The notes beneath the pieces are model-generated. The model made no database searches, was not told the origin of the DNA, and worked only from the letters and a program-made list of their open reading frames with translations. From Smittium culicis (Eukaryota; Kickxellomycota; Harpellomycetes; Harpellales; Legeriomycetaceae): a stretch of DNA of 16,084 nt. This document shows positions 1 to 9,241 of this stretch, in pieces; position 1 is the first letter of the stretch, and the number at the start of each line of letters is the position of its first letter. The stretch covers positions 1 to 16,084 of the forward strand of contig LSSN01003326.1 of NCBI GenBank assembly GCA_001970855.1. Direction: 5' to 3'. A program made the position numbers and the translations under genes.

Positions 1-211
1 ATAAGCATTGATTATTATGCATTAAATAATTCATGATTATCTATCCACTAATACATTATCATAAGCATTGATTATTATGCATTAAATAATTCATGATTAT
101 CTATCCACTAATACATTATCATAAGCATTGATTATTATGCATTAAATAATTCATGATTATCTATCCACTAATACATTATCATAAGCATTGATTATTATGC
201 ATTAGATAATT
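1..211. repeat. 60-bp tandem repeat (minisatellite), 3 full copies plus a partial copy
   Basis: Three successive 60-base units (1-60, 61-120, 121-180) are identical letter for letter. A fourth copy from 181 matches for about 31 bases with one A-to-G change at 205, then diverges. The unit is AT-rich and contains the palindromes ATGCAT and TCATGA and two copies of TGATTAT. The window begins exactly at a unit boundary, so the array probably continues to the left and the true copy number is unknown. Identity between copies suggests recent expansion or homogenisation. No coding potential is seen and there are no varying spacers. Confidence 0.97.
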
Positions 212-218
212 TTACTAA

Positions 219-249
219 TTGATGATTTCATTTGCTAACAAATCATCAA
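219..249. repeat. Perfect 10-bp inverted repeat next to tRNA-Leu
   Basis: TTGATGATTT (219-228) and AAATCATCAA (240-249) are exact reverse complements separated by 11 nt. The right arm ends on the first base of the tRNA-Leu acceptor stem. It could fold as a hairpin in DNA, or partly in the 5' leader of the pre-tRNA. A CAA at 239-241, about ten bases before the tRNA, resembles Pol III start sites, in which case only the right arm would be transcribed. Function is unknown. Confidence 0.85.
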
Positions 250-331
250 GTGGTTTGGCCGAGTGGTTAAGGCGGTGGACTTAAGTTCCATTCGACAGAG
301 TCGATCGTGGGTTCAAACCCCACAGCCACTA
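249..331 (+). tRNA. tRNA-Leu (anticodon UAA), no intron
   Basis: The cloverleaf folds completely. The 7-bp acceptor stem pairs AGTGGTT with AGCCACT (one T-G wobble). The D arm has stem GCC/GGC. The anticodon stem GTGGA/TCCAT encloses loop CTTAAGT with anticodon TAA, which reads UUA. A long variable arm (TCGAC-AGA-GTCGA) marks it as a class II tRNA, fitting Leu. The T arm is GTGGG-TTCAAAC-CCCAC, and A331 would be the discriminator. Internal A box (TGGCCGAGTGG) and B box (GGTTCAAAC) are present. There is no run of four T after the gene before the next tRNA begins, so it likely shares a transcript with tRNA-Tyr. Confidence 0.97.
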
Positions 332-342
332 TTTATCCCTTT

Positions 343-423
343 CCGAATATAGCTCAGCGGTAGAGCGGGAGACTGTAGTTAATAGTAATCTCTAGGTCCC
401 TGGTTCAAATCCGGGTGTTCGGA
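343..423 (+). tRNA. tRNA-Tyr (anticodon GUA) with a 9-nt intron
   Basis: The acceptor stem pairs CCGAATA with TGTTCGG, followed by discriminator A423. D stem is GCTC/GAGC. The anticodon stem GGAGA/TCTCT encloses sixteen bases. Removing nine at 379-387 (TTAATAGTA), at the standard position one base 3' of the anticodon, leaves the normal loop CTGTAGA with anticodon GTA. T arm is CCTGG-TTCAAAT-CCGGG. Eukaryotic tRNA-Tyr genes nearly always carry such an intron, which supports the call. It begins only 11 nt after tRNA-Leu and is followed by a T8 terminator. Confidence 0.97.
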
Positions 424-427
424 TGGA

Positions 428-435
428 TTTTTTTT
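428..435 (+). terminator. RNA polymerase III terminator (T8)
   Basis: Eight T residues lie four bases after the tRNA-Tyr 3' end. This is a strong Pol III stop and the first T4-or-longer run after the start of tRNA-Leu, so it probably terminates both tRNAs. Confidence 0.9.
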
Positions 436-912
436 GAATTTTATGGCTCAAACAGCCTCAATGAAATGATTACAATACTCTACACGCTTACACCTTTTAA
501 AAACAAAATGCAACCCTGGTCCCTGAAACGCCAATGTATTTTGCATAAAACTATCATACTTGCGTTCCTAAAGATATTATTGTTATCGTACCAATAAAAT
601 TCCGTGATTTAAAAAAAAAATAAAAGCGTTCCTAAAGCTAATGCTAGCGCTTATTTATGCACGTCGCTTAGCTTGGCTTAGCTTTATTTATTAAAACTGA
701 TTTTTTTTACCAGCTAAAATCGTTACATCTGCTTACTTAGTGCGTTTTAAAACCGAGAACAATATTGGGTCAAGAAAAACAGCTGATTGAAAGATAATTA
801 AAGTTTACCAGCAAATATTCGTTGTGTACAGAAATTCCAATTTCAACACTAGTAGTAACCCACAATGACATCTATATGCAAAATGAACAGCAAAACTATA
901 ATATGATGCTTT

Positions 913-920
913 AAAAAAAA
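913..920 (-). terminator. RNA polymerase III terminator for tRNA-Ile (T8 on the minus strand)
   Basis: An A8 run on the plus strand reads as T8 on the minus strand, twelve bases beyond the 3' end of tRNA-Ile, a usual distance for a Pol III stop. Confidence 0.88.
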
Positions 921-932
921 TCAAAATTTAGA

Positions 933-1029
933 TGCTCCGTACCAGGATCGAACTGGTGATCTTCGCGTGACTCTAACATAGCTTGTTATACTATAAGCAC
1001 GACGCATTAACCAGCTATGCTAACAGAGC
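933..1029 (-). tRNA. tRNA-Ile (anticodon UAU) with a 23-nt intron
   Basis: On the minus strand the acceptor stem GCTCTGT pairs with ACGGAGC (one T-G), followed by discriminator A (933). D stem is GCAT/ATGC with loop AGCTGGTTA. The anticodon stem TCGTG/CGCGA encloses loop CTTATAA once 23 nt (plus-strand 969-991) are removed at the standard site 3' of the anticodon. The anticodon is TAT, reading AUA. T arm is ACCAG-TTCGATC-CTGGT. Mature length is 74. The anticodon stem and loop agree with fungal tRNA-Ile(UAU), which typically carries an intron. Intronic CTATG can pair with TATAG across the anticodon, the usual anticodon-intron helix. Confidence 0.95.
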
Positions 1030-3008
1030 AGATGAGAAATTGCAAATAAAAATTAATTTGTTTTTGTTAGTTTAAAATTACGAAATTATAATATCAATTA
1101 TGTTTAATGTTCACCATAATCATGATTAATTATCGCTTAAAGGCCATTTTGATTTTGAGAAGTTCTGGATTAATGCATATCTATAGTTAATTAAACAGGA
1201 TACTCTTATCAACTTATGAATTTATTTCTGCATATTTATCTACAAAACAAATTTTTTATAAGCTGCTATTTTTCAATAAAAAATAAAACCGAATAAAATC
1301 ATAAATTCAGTAAAACATTTTAAATTCAGAGAGTCATATCAATTAATTTTAAATATTCAGCATATGTGATTTAATCTTATCTTTTTTTTGTTTTATTATG
1401 AAATTTATTGAAAATAATTATTAAATAAAATATACATAATTTTATCAAAAAAACTCTATTACCCTAAAATCTATCACAGCCTATTTTATTGAATATCTGA
1501 ATGATTTGGTTTTCTAGTTTATTTAGTGATAAATATTTTTATTTGACTATTCCATATCGGGATTGTTTCTGCTTAGAACTTCATAAATATGTTTCTGATG
1601 ATTATTTTCAGCTGTTATATTTGAATATAATTCATCGTCTCACTTTATAAAATATAATATATTAAAAAAGAATACAAGATAATGGCTGATTTATTTATTT
1701 TAAAAAATTTTGTTTGTTGAAGAATAAATTATAGAATAATAATGTACTATTTTTTTATTTTATTTTATTATTTTGCATTAATAATTAATAAAATTAGCCC
1801 TTTGCCAAATCTATGCAATTTCGATCCAAGATTTCAGTTGAGATAAATTAAAAAAAATTTTTAGTAAAATTTTTAATTTACGCCATTAGTGATCTTATAA
1901 AAGTAAATACCTATAAATTTTTAAAACTGAATTTGGTTACAAAAAAAAAACCTAAGCAAAAAATTATCAAGAATATATCTTTAACCAGAACATTAAAATG
2001 TACTTAATTACAACTCAAAGGTAATTATTAGAATCCTAGAGAATTATGCCAGATTACATAATAAAAAAGATTGAAATTTTTCGTATGAAATTGATATATT
2101 TTTAAAAGAAATACTTTCGTGGATTAAATATAACTTTAATATATGCTAAAATAAAAAGAATTACTTTAGGATTTTCTGTGAACATAAATAAATATCCACA
2201 GTATGATACTAAATGAATAATACACTTAATATTTTATTTTCGCAATAATTGGATCCCTCCTAATACTAAATTTATCTAAAATTAGTCTATTAAAGATTGA
2301 AATGGCTGAACTGCCTGTTTTAAGCTTCAAAAACGGCTCAAATTTGAAAGGAAAATCAAAGAGGCTAATTATTTGATTATTATTACTAGTAAATTTAAAT
2401 TAACCTTAAACACATTCATATATATAGAATCAATAATCAATAATTTATTTTAATCAACAGATAAAAATTAAATACTAGTGAATCTTTATTAAAATGATAT
2501 GCATATTCTTCTTTATAGTTAAAAATTAATAGCACAAAGTAATTTATATTTTTGATTTTTAATACCGCCATTATTTATCACACAATATATGTACAAAGCG
2601 TATTGATGTGGTAGTCTTCATTAATTATCAAAGGTTACTAAATGAATCCACAAAGTTACTGATAAACAAAATTCTAGTAAATAAATAATAACGTAAACGC
2701 ATTAGAAAGGCGTATATTGAGTGCTAAAATAGATTTAGCCAATAGAGTTAAAATTATAAAGACTTTGTAGCTTATAATATGCGAGTATAAAAAATAAGCC
2801 AATTAATGATTAAATCTTGAGAATCTTTGATACTCTGATTACGAATTAATATGAATCAACGAGCAAATGGTATTACTGAAAAGCTGTTCAAGAATAATTC
2901 AAATGCAAACAGTAGGGATCGAATTTTATGTTAAATAATTATATAAACTAATAACCAAGAGAGAAATTCTCTTATGATTTTAGAATATATAAAAACAAAA
3001 GCTAATAG
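1030..3008. other. AT-rich intergenic spacer
   Basis: No open frame of note, tRNA or recognised RNA is seen on either strand. The sequence is dominated by A/T tracts and many stop codons. Small structures visible are a perfect 11-bp AT-only inverted repeat (1844-1854 with 1870-1880) and a bulged hairpin GCC-T-GTTTT / AAAAC-GGC (2313-2337). The last 300 bases contain two CCAAT boxes and should hold the CFT1 promoter. Confidence 0.6.
2738..2803 (+). promoter_or_regulatory. Two CCAAT boxes upstream of CFT1
   Basis: GCCAAT occurs at 2738-2743 and again at 2798-2803, both in the direction of the gene and 60 bp apart, about 265 and 205 bases before the CFT1 start codon. CCAAT is the recognition core of the HAP/NF-Y complex. 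Use in vivo is inferred from motif and position only. Confidence 0.4.
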
Positions 3009-6000
3009 ATGTATACCTATTGCAAAGAATTAATACCGCCTTCCTCCGTGGATTACAGCTGCAGCTGTAACTTTCGCTCTCCTGATTCTCAAGATTTGAT
3101 TTTAATTAGAGGAAATCTACTTCAATTGTATACCATAGTAAGATCAGTTCCTGAGCAGAGCGATAATTTAGATCCTTTTTCAAATGATACCCAATCTGAA
3201 AACTTAATAAATTCTGAATTATCAAAAAACAACCCTGTAGCAAATGATTTGAAGCAAGTCAAAAGAAAATACGAACATGTGGAAAGCGATGTAATAAATA
3301 TTTTGAAAATACCTAAATTTACCGTTTTAATTGACTTTTTTTAACAATAGGAGGGGTTTCCTTACATCCAAGTTGAAGATTTGAAAGAAAGCTTTCAGGA
3401 GCCAACTTTCCAGCTACATCTTGTAAATCAGTGGAATTTAATGGGTAAAGTTAAAGGCCTTTGTAGAATAAAGGGATCTAGTAAAACTTTACTCCGTGCA
3501 GATCAGATAATTATAACTTTTGCTGTAGCTAAGGTATAAATATGATTTTATTCTTATTCTGCAATATATATCTATCAACATAATGTTATTATTTTATTCT
3601 AGATGTCTATTATTGAATTTGATCCAGATCATCAATGCATCAAAACTGCTTCGATTCACTATTACGAACATGAGAAATATCAAGTACCAATCATTAGTTA
3701 TTTATTAGCAGTGCACATATACATATAATTTATATTTTAGTTACCTTGACTTAATCTTTTAAATTATTTTCTAAATAATAGACAATTTCAACCACTGATA
3801 ATTTAAATAACAAGCCTATTATTGACCCAAATCAAAACTGTGCCGTCATGCAGGTATACCATAAATTTATCGCCGTTGTACCGCTTTCTCCTTTCAATGA
3901 TTTCGGTTTAGATATTAATTATTACAGCTCTGCAAAAGGAATTGCTACTAATAGCCAAAAAAGGTATCTATATCAAACTACTTTTTATTGATTTTCGATT
4001 TACACATATTAACCCCTAACTCTTATGTATATTATCTATAGTTTTGTAATCGATATTGAATCGGATGAAATACAGATAAAAAATGTTAGAGATTTGGTCT
4101 TTATGTTTGATTACAATGAACCGACTTTTGCAGTTTTATACGAGCCAAAAAAAACTTGGGCAGGTTCTTTATCAGAGCTCTCTGACAGCTGTTGCATAGC
4201 TATAGTCTCAATAAATTTAGAGTCCAAAGCTCTATCAATAATTCATCGTATAACAAATATCCCCCAGGACACTTTCACTATTCTACCATTGCCCAGACCT
4301 ATTGGAGGTCTGATTGCGGTTTCTTCTACTGCAATTATGCATTTCAGCCAAAATTTAATGACTTTTATGAATATTACAAGCAAATTGGCAGCTATTGGTT
4401 CAGGAAAAATGATATCTGATTGGCTGGAAACTAGTGATCAACCTTACAGCGATTTGAACATGATTCTTGATGGATCTAAAGCTGTAGTATTAAGCTCTAA
4501 CATAATTCTACTTTGGAATATGCTAGGTGAGCTTATTTCTCTTGAAATATTTGGAGATATACGCGGTGTAAGTAAGATAAAAATAAATCCTCTAGTCAAA
4601 AATAACCATTCAAATGGAATTTCACGTGATTGGGAAATTAATACTGACCCCTCGCTTGTTTTAGTTCCATCAACTATCTCTATTATATCTCACGATGCAT
4701 TTAATATAAAAGCTTCAGAGTCTTATTCTAAATCTGTAGATTCGCATTATTCAGCCTCTGGAGGTATTTCAAGCTCTTCGAAATCAATGGTTTTGTTCTT
4801 TGTAGGAACTAGAGGAGGCCATTCTATTTTGACTTCTGTGAATCTCAATATTGAAAAATCTAGAACTAGCAATTTTAGCTCTTTTAAATCTGATCATATT
4901 GAAAAGTCTGTGGATTTAGATGATATACTATATTCTGTAAATGACTCTTTTACAAATCAGGAGATGAACGGATTAGTTAGTGATTTAGGCGACACAAGTT
5001 TAGAGTTTAAAATTCATGATAGACTTGTGTGTGCAGCTCCATTATCTCAGGTTGATATTGGTGAATCTAGCTTTAATAAGTCAGGTTTATCAGGCGAAGA
5101 TAATTTGGAACTTGTTGGAAGTGTTGGGATTGGTCCACAAGGAGGTATTGCAGTAATGCAAAAATATATACGCCCTAGCGTTTTAGCATCTTACGACATT
5201 GGATATAGCCAATCTAAGAATAAAGCAGGAATACCCGCAAATAATTTTAGTCCAAGACACATTTGGAATGTGAAAATTGGAAATCATAAACCTACAATTT
5301 TAAATGATTATAGCGTATCAATGAGTATTCCTCACAAAAAACAAAATATCACTGGCTCTGGGATTCAGGAGTACGTAGTAATTACTAGCGAGTGTTATAC
5401 TACAGTCTTAAGAGCTCTAGGCGAACTAGTTGAAGTCCCCAGCAGCGGGTTTATTCTTGATAGACCCACTCTTTGCGTCGGACAACTGTATATTTTGAAA
5501 GGATTTAGGAGCTTCCCAGTTCAAATATGCAGTGATGTCATAGTTATAATAAACACAGGTATTTTTACTCAAACCTTTTATTAAAAATTTCATCAATTAT
5601 TTTTCATATTTTTACCATGTTAAAGATATTTTTCCAATTTTTGTAAAAAAAATTAGATTTGTCAGCCTTACAAAAAATCAATCTTCCCAAAAATGATTTT
5701 GCTGTACAGGCAGAAGTTTTAGACTGCTACATAGTTGTGAAATTGTTCAGTGGGATGTGTAAAGTTTATAAATACAGTGAGGACTCAAAGTCAGCAGTAG
5801 ATTTGGATTTATCCTTCTTGTCAAATCCAGCTCTTTTTTTTTCACTCCACTGTGATCGCCATTACATGCTTTCTAAAAACAATTCAGATTATTCTAATGA
5901 AGAACTAAATCTCACAGAAGAAAATATTAGTACTTTGGGTCAATTAGGTAATCAAAGCTCTCAGTTTGAGCCTGATTATTTGATTAATCCTGACTATTGG

Positions 6001-9000
6001 CTAGTTACGCTTGATTCTGCATATACATTAAGGGTTTATTTACTTCCAACAGGCCAGCTTATTTGGTCATCTGATAGAATTGATCTACTCAATGAAACGC
6101 TTGCAGACTCTTTTTTACAAGAAAGCGAAGGCGGAATTGGTAATATCGACAGTAAAGAAGACTCAAAAATAAATAATACTAATAATGACGACACCAGCCT
6201 GAGTAATGTCAAACGTAGTAGTTTGAAAATAGACAAAAAAATAAACCAAATCAGGGTTGTTAACCTAGGCAGAAATTTGCATGATTTATATCTAGTTTTA
6301 CTAACTTCTTCTTCTGAGGTAATTGTATACAAAAGTTTCGATTCTGCAACCAAATGTACTGACAAAACGGCTATTATGCAAAATGGGTTAAAGCTGAAAT
6401 TTTATCGAATTCACAGCAATCTTTTTACATATTATCCTGACTACGTCAAAATTTCTAGAAAAATCAGAGGCTGGGATATTGACAACAGCGATCCTAATAG
6501 CCAAAGCAATAACTTAAATAGCAATACTCAGATTGACCTGGATACTGATACTGTTGAAAACTCCATAGGGTCATCCAATGAAAATAACGAATCAAGCGAA
6601 GCCAATTATAATGATACGATTAAATTGAAAAAAGTTATCACTTTTGAATTTAAGTATTTTGAATTTAACAGCTTGGTACACTTTTCAAATATCGGAGGAT
6701 ATAGCGGTTTGTTTATTCTAGGCGCAACTCCATTATGGTTGTTAGTTGGCAAAAAAAATTTCCCTAGACTTCACCCTATGAGATTGGTTCCAATTCGAAA
6801 TTCTAGTGTCTCTCGATCCAGTTCTAATGATGAGGCCATGGAAAATTTTGTAAAATCTGCGGTTCTATCTTCAATAACTGGCTGGGCTCCATTGAATGGA
6901 AAAATAAAATCTTTCGATGCTACAGGAGCTCAAGTAAATAAAAACTCGCTCTTTGTAGCAACTACCTGGTCTGGAACTTTGGTCATTGGCTCACTTCCAT
7001 CGCTTTCTGTTGATTATGATAGTCCATGGCCCCTAGCATTTATGCCGATTGGAAATTTTTCAGGTGTCGGCTCATTAGGTTCATTAGCATATCATCAATC
7101 TACAAAAAATTATGTAGTGGTTTCTACAAAACTAACTAATTTTTATTTAAAGGAAAACTATTCTGATAATGTTACTTCTAGTAACTCTATAGCTGATAAT
7201 GCCACAGATGCGCCTACTGAAAACACAGACTCTGTTCTAGCCTATTTACAAAAAGAAAATGTTCAGCCTCAACCTCAGCAGCAACAGAATGACCTTGCCT
7301 TAATTCCTGAGCAAAAAAGGCCTGATTTGCCTACAACAAACTTACCTCCCATTTCAAAACAATCTACTCTTGAGCTTCTCTCTCCTATAACTTTTGAAAC
7401 AATAGATATTTTCGATCTAGAGCCAAATGAAGTAGTTACTAGCATGAAATCACTTATATTGGAATCGATGCAAACAGACTCTGGGAAGAAAAATTTCTTG
7501 GTTGTAGGTACAACATTTGTTTTGGGCGAAGATATACTAACAAGGGGGAATATTCTAATTTTTGATATTATATCAATTGTACCAGACCCAAATAATCCAC
7601 AGCGCACTAAAAAATTTAAAAAAATTTATAAAGAGGAACTTAGAGGAGGTGTTAGTAGTCTTGAGTCTATACAAAACCACTATTTAATCGTTGGAGTTGG
7701 AAATAAACTATTTATCAGATCATTCCGTGATAACGAAAATTTAGTTAGTGTCGCGTTTCTTGATTGCCAAATCTATGCAAAATCGATTACGTCTATTAAG
7801 AATTATTTTCTGGTTGCTGATTTTTATCAAAGCATTTGGTTCGCTGGATACCAGGTATTATATTTTACATCAAGCGTCATCTTAAATTATTCGCTTTAAT
7901 ATAAAAGCTTATGTTTTAGTGAATATTACAAATTCACTAGTTTAACTAGAGGTAAAACATTTTTAAATTAACCATTTTACAAAATTCTTTCAATCTTTTA
8001 GGAGGAGCCATCAAAAATAATGGTACTTGGTAGAGATACCAACGGTATCCAAGTATCTCATGCCGACTTTTTAGTTCATAACAGTAAACTAGCTATATTA
8101 GTAGCAGACATTTATGGAAATATTTTCACATTTGTTTATGACCCAAACAGTAAGCCTATTATATTAAATTTTATAAGTTTGATTACTGCGTTTGTTTTTT
8201 TTTTTTTTTTTTTTTCATTTTCAGGTTTATTTAGAGTTTGAATATCCACTTTATTAATTTATTATCATTCTAATTACAAATTAATTCAACCTTGTAGATA
8301 TACATTCATTTTCTGGGCAAAAACTACTCAAGTGTGACGAATATCACCTCGGATCAAATGTTACCTACATAAAAAGATTGGTAGGTAAGCTTGACAACAG
8401 GCTTTGGGCCAATGCTAATGGTGCGCCATCAAAAATGCATTCAGCACTTGGAAAAGACAGCAGCGATGCAAATAATCACGTTGATATGCCATTTTCAAAG
8501 TCGGTTACTCTTGAGTTTAACCTAATTGGTATGTAGACGCTTATCAATAGTATTTATAAATTTTTTCTATTTAATTACACTTTTTTTGCAAATTTCAAAA
8601 AACAGAAATTTACTGTACTATAAGTATCTTATAAATTAGCTAATTTGAATTCTTCTGACTTTTTTTATAAAAAATACAGCATGCGAAGATGGTAGTGCTC
8701 ATGCTTTAATGCCAATCCCCGAGAGAGAGTTCAAAAGACTAATGATTATACACAATCATTTATGTAACACGATGAACTTTGTTGCTAACCTTAACCCAAG
8801 AGCGTATCGTACACCAGAAAAGAACAACTTTATGAATAATAACAATCTTTTTACAAATGTGAATGGATATAATTATGTAGCGAATGCAAGTAGCAAGTAT
8901 ATTTTGGATGGCAATTTGATACATAGAGGATTCATAAATGGCTCAAGTAACATAAAGAGGGAGTCTTGTTCGAGGTTAGGAACAAACCCAAATATAGTTT

Positions 9001-9044
9001 TAAGCAGCTTATCTTTGCTTGAAGCATCTATAGATATTCTATAG
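3009..9044 (+). CDS. CFT1: Cleavage and polyadenylation factor scaffold subunit Cft1/CPSF160 (9 exons)
   Basis: Large scaffold of the nuclear mRNA cleavage and polyadenylation complex; family members hold the poly(A)-signal-recognising subunits (WDR33/Pfs2 and CPSF30/Yth1). Exons, joined in frame: 3009-3290, 3351-3533, 3603-3683, 3782-3963, 4042-5558, 5657-7854, 8002-8149, 8298-8528, 8680-9044. All eight introns (60-151 nt) begin GTA and end AG, giving 1,728 residues. The N terminus (MYTYCKELIPP, then DLILIRGNLLQLY) and the C terminus (LNPRAYR; LDGNLIHRG; final SIDIL) fit the family's ends. The C-terminal CPSF_A region (about 1323-1690) is well conserved, e.g. GNILIFDI and the YQEE join of exons 6/7. 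Yeast and human homologues are about 1,360-1,440 residues; the excess lies in polar loops near 510-560, 903-943, 1020-1073 and 1250-1307. The start is the first ATG and matches the family start. It converges on the VanZ-like gene. Confidence 0.95.
8195..8215 (+). repeat. T21 homopolymer inside CFT1 intron 7
   Basis: Twenty-one consecutive T within the 148-nt intron 8150-8297, roughly 80 bases before the acceptor. It may vary in length between strains or be mis-sized by sequencing. It does not affect the reading frame if the intron is removed. Confidence 0.9.
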
Positions 9045-9122
9045 TAAGCTTTCTTAATATTTATTCTCATTTACATTTTACTTTAAAGAACTAGGCTACT
9101 ATATTGTATTTTCCAATTTGTA

Positions 9123-9158
9123 AATAAAGCGATTTGATTGATTCTTTTTTTATTTATT
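9123..9158. promoter_or_regulatory. Facing poly(A) signals between convergent genes
   Basis: AATAAA on the plus strand at 9123-9128 lies about 80 bases after the CFT1 stop. On the minus strand, AATAAA (TTTATT on plus) at 9149-9154 and again at 9153-9158 lies about 85-95 bases after the VanZ-like stop. The spacer is only 197 bp, so the two 3' UTRs probably meet or overlap. In such AT-rich DNA the hexamer is common by chance, so this rests mainly on position. Confidence 0.4.
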
Positions 9159-9241
9159 TACTAAATTAGATTGGATTTAATTTACAGCTTGAATAAATAA
9201 AATTTTAATAAAATAAAAATAGTAAAAAATATTTAATGATT

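Larger units (their letters stand above)
424..932. other. Intergenic spacer between tRNA-Tyr and tRNA-Ile with short repeats
   Basis: No convincing gene is seen. A short open frame that runs out of the tRNA-Tyr 3' end (415-597) is not taken as a gene. The stretch from about 480 to 690 looks less AT-rich than its surroundings. It holds a direct repeat GCGTTCCTAAAG (562-573 and 626-637), a tandem GCTTAGCTT (666-674 and 676-684), and an inverted pair TAAAGCTAA (633-641) with TTAGCTTTA (678-686). A small structured RNA is possible but no known family was recognised. Confidence 0.6.

Noticed and set aside
1..211. CRISPR array or phage-type direct repeats
   Set aside because: The units abut one another with no variable spacers and the context is eukaryotic; it is a plain tandem repeat.
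415..597. 60-codon open frame after tRNA-Tyr
   Set aside because: It starts inside the tRNA 3' end, shows no domain or compositional sign of coding, and lies downstream of a Pol III terminator.
1844..1880. 11-bp inverted repeat as a transposon end or terminator
   Set aside because: It is composed only of A and T in AT-rich DNA, with no target-site duplication or partner repeat seen.
3009..3344. CFT1 exon 1 as a separate 111-residue protein
   Set aside because: The reading beyond 3290 runs into the first intron; removing it joins the frame to exon 2 and gives a continuous family match.
4025..5584. Mid-CFT1 open frames as independent genes
   Set aside because: Their ends fall in introns with matching GT-AG borders, and the joined 1,728-codon frame has the correct family start and end.
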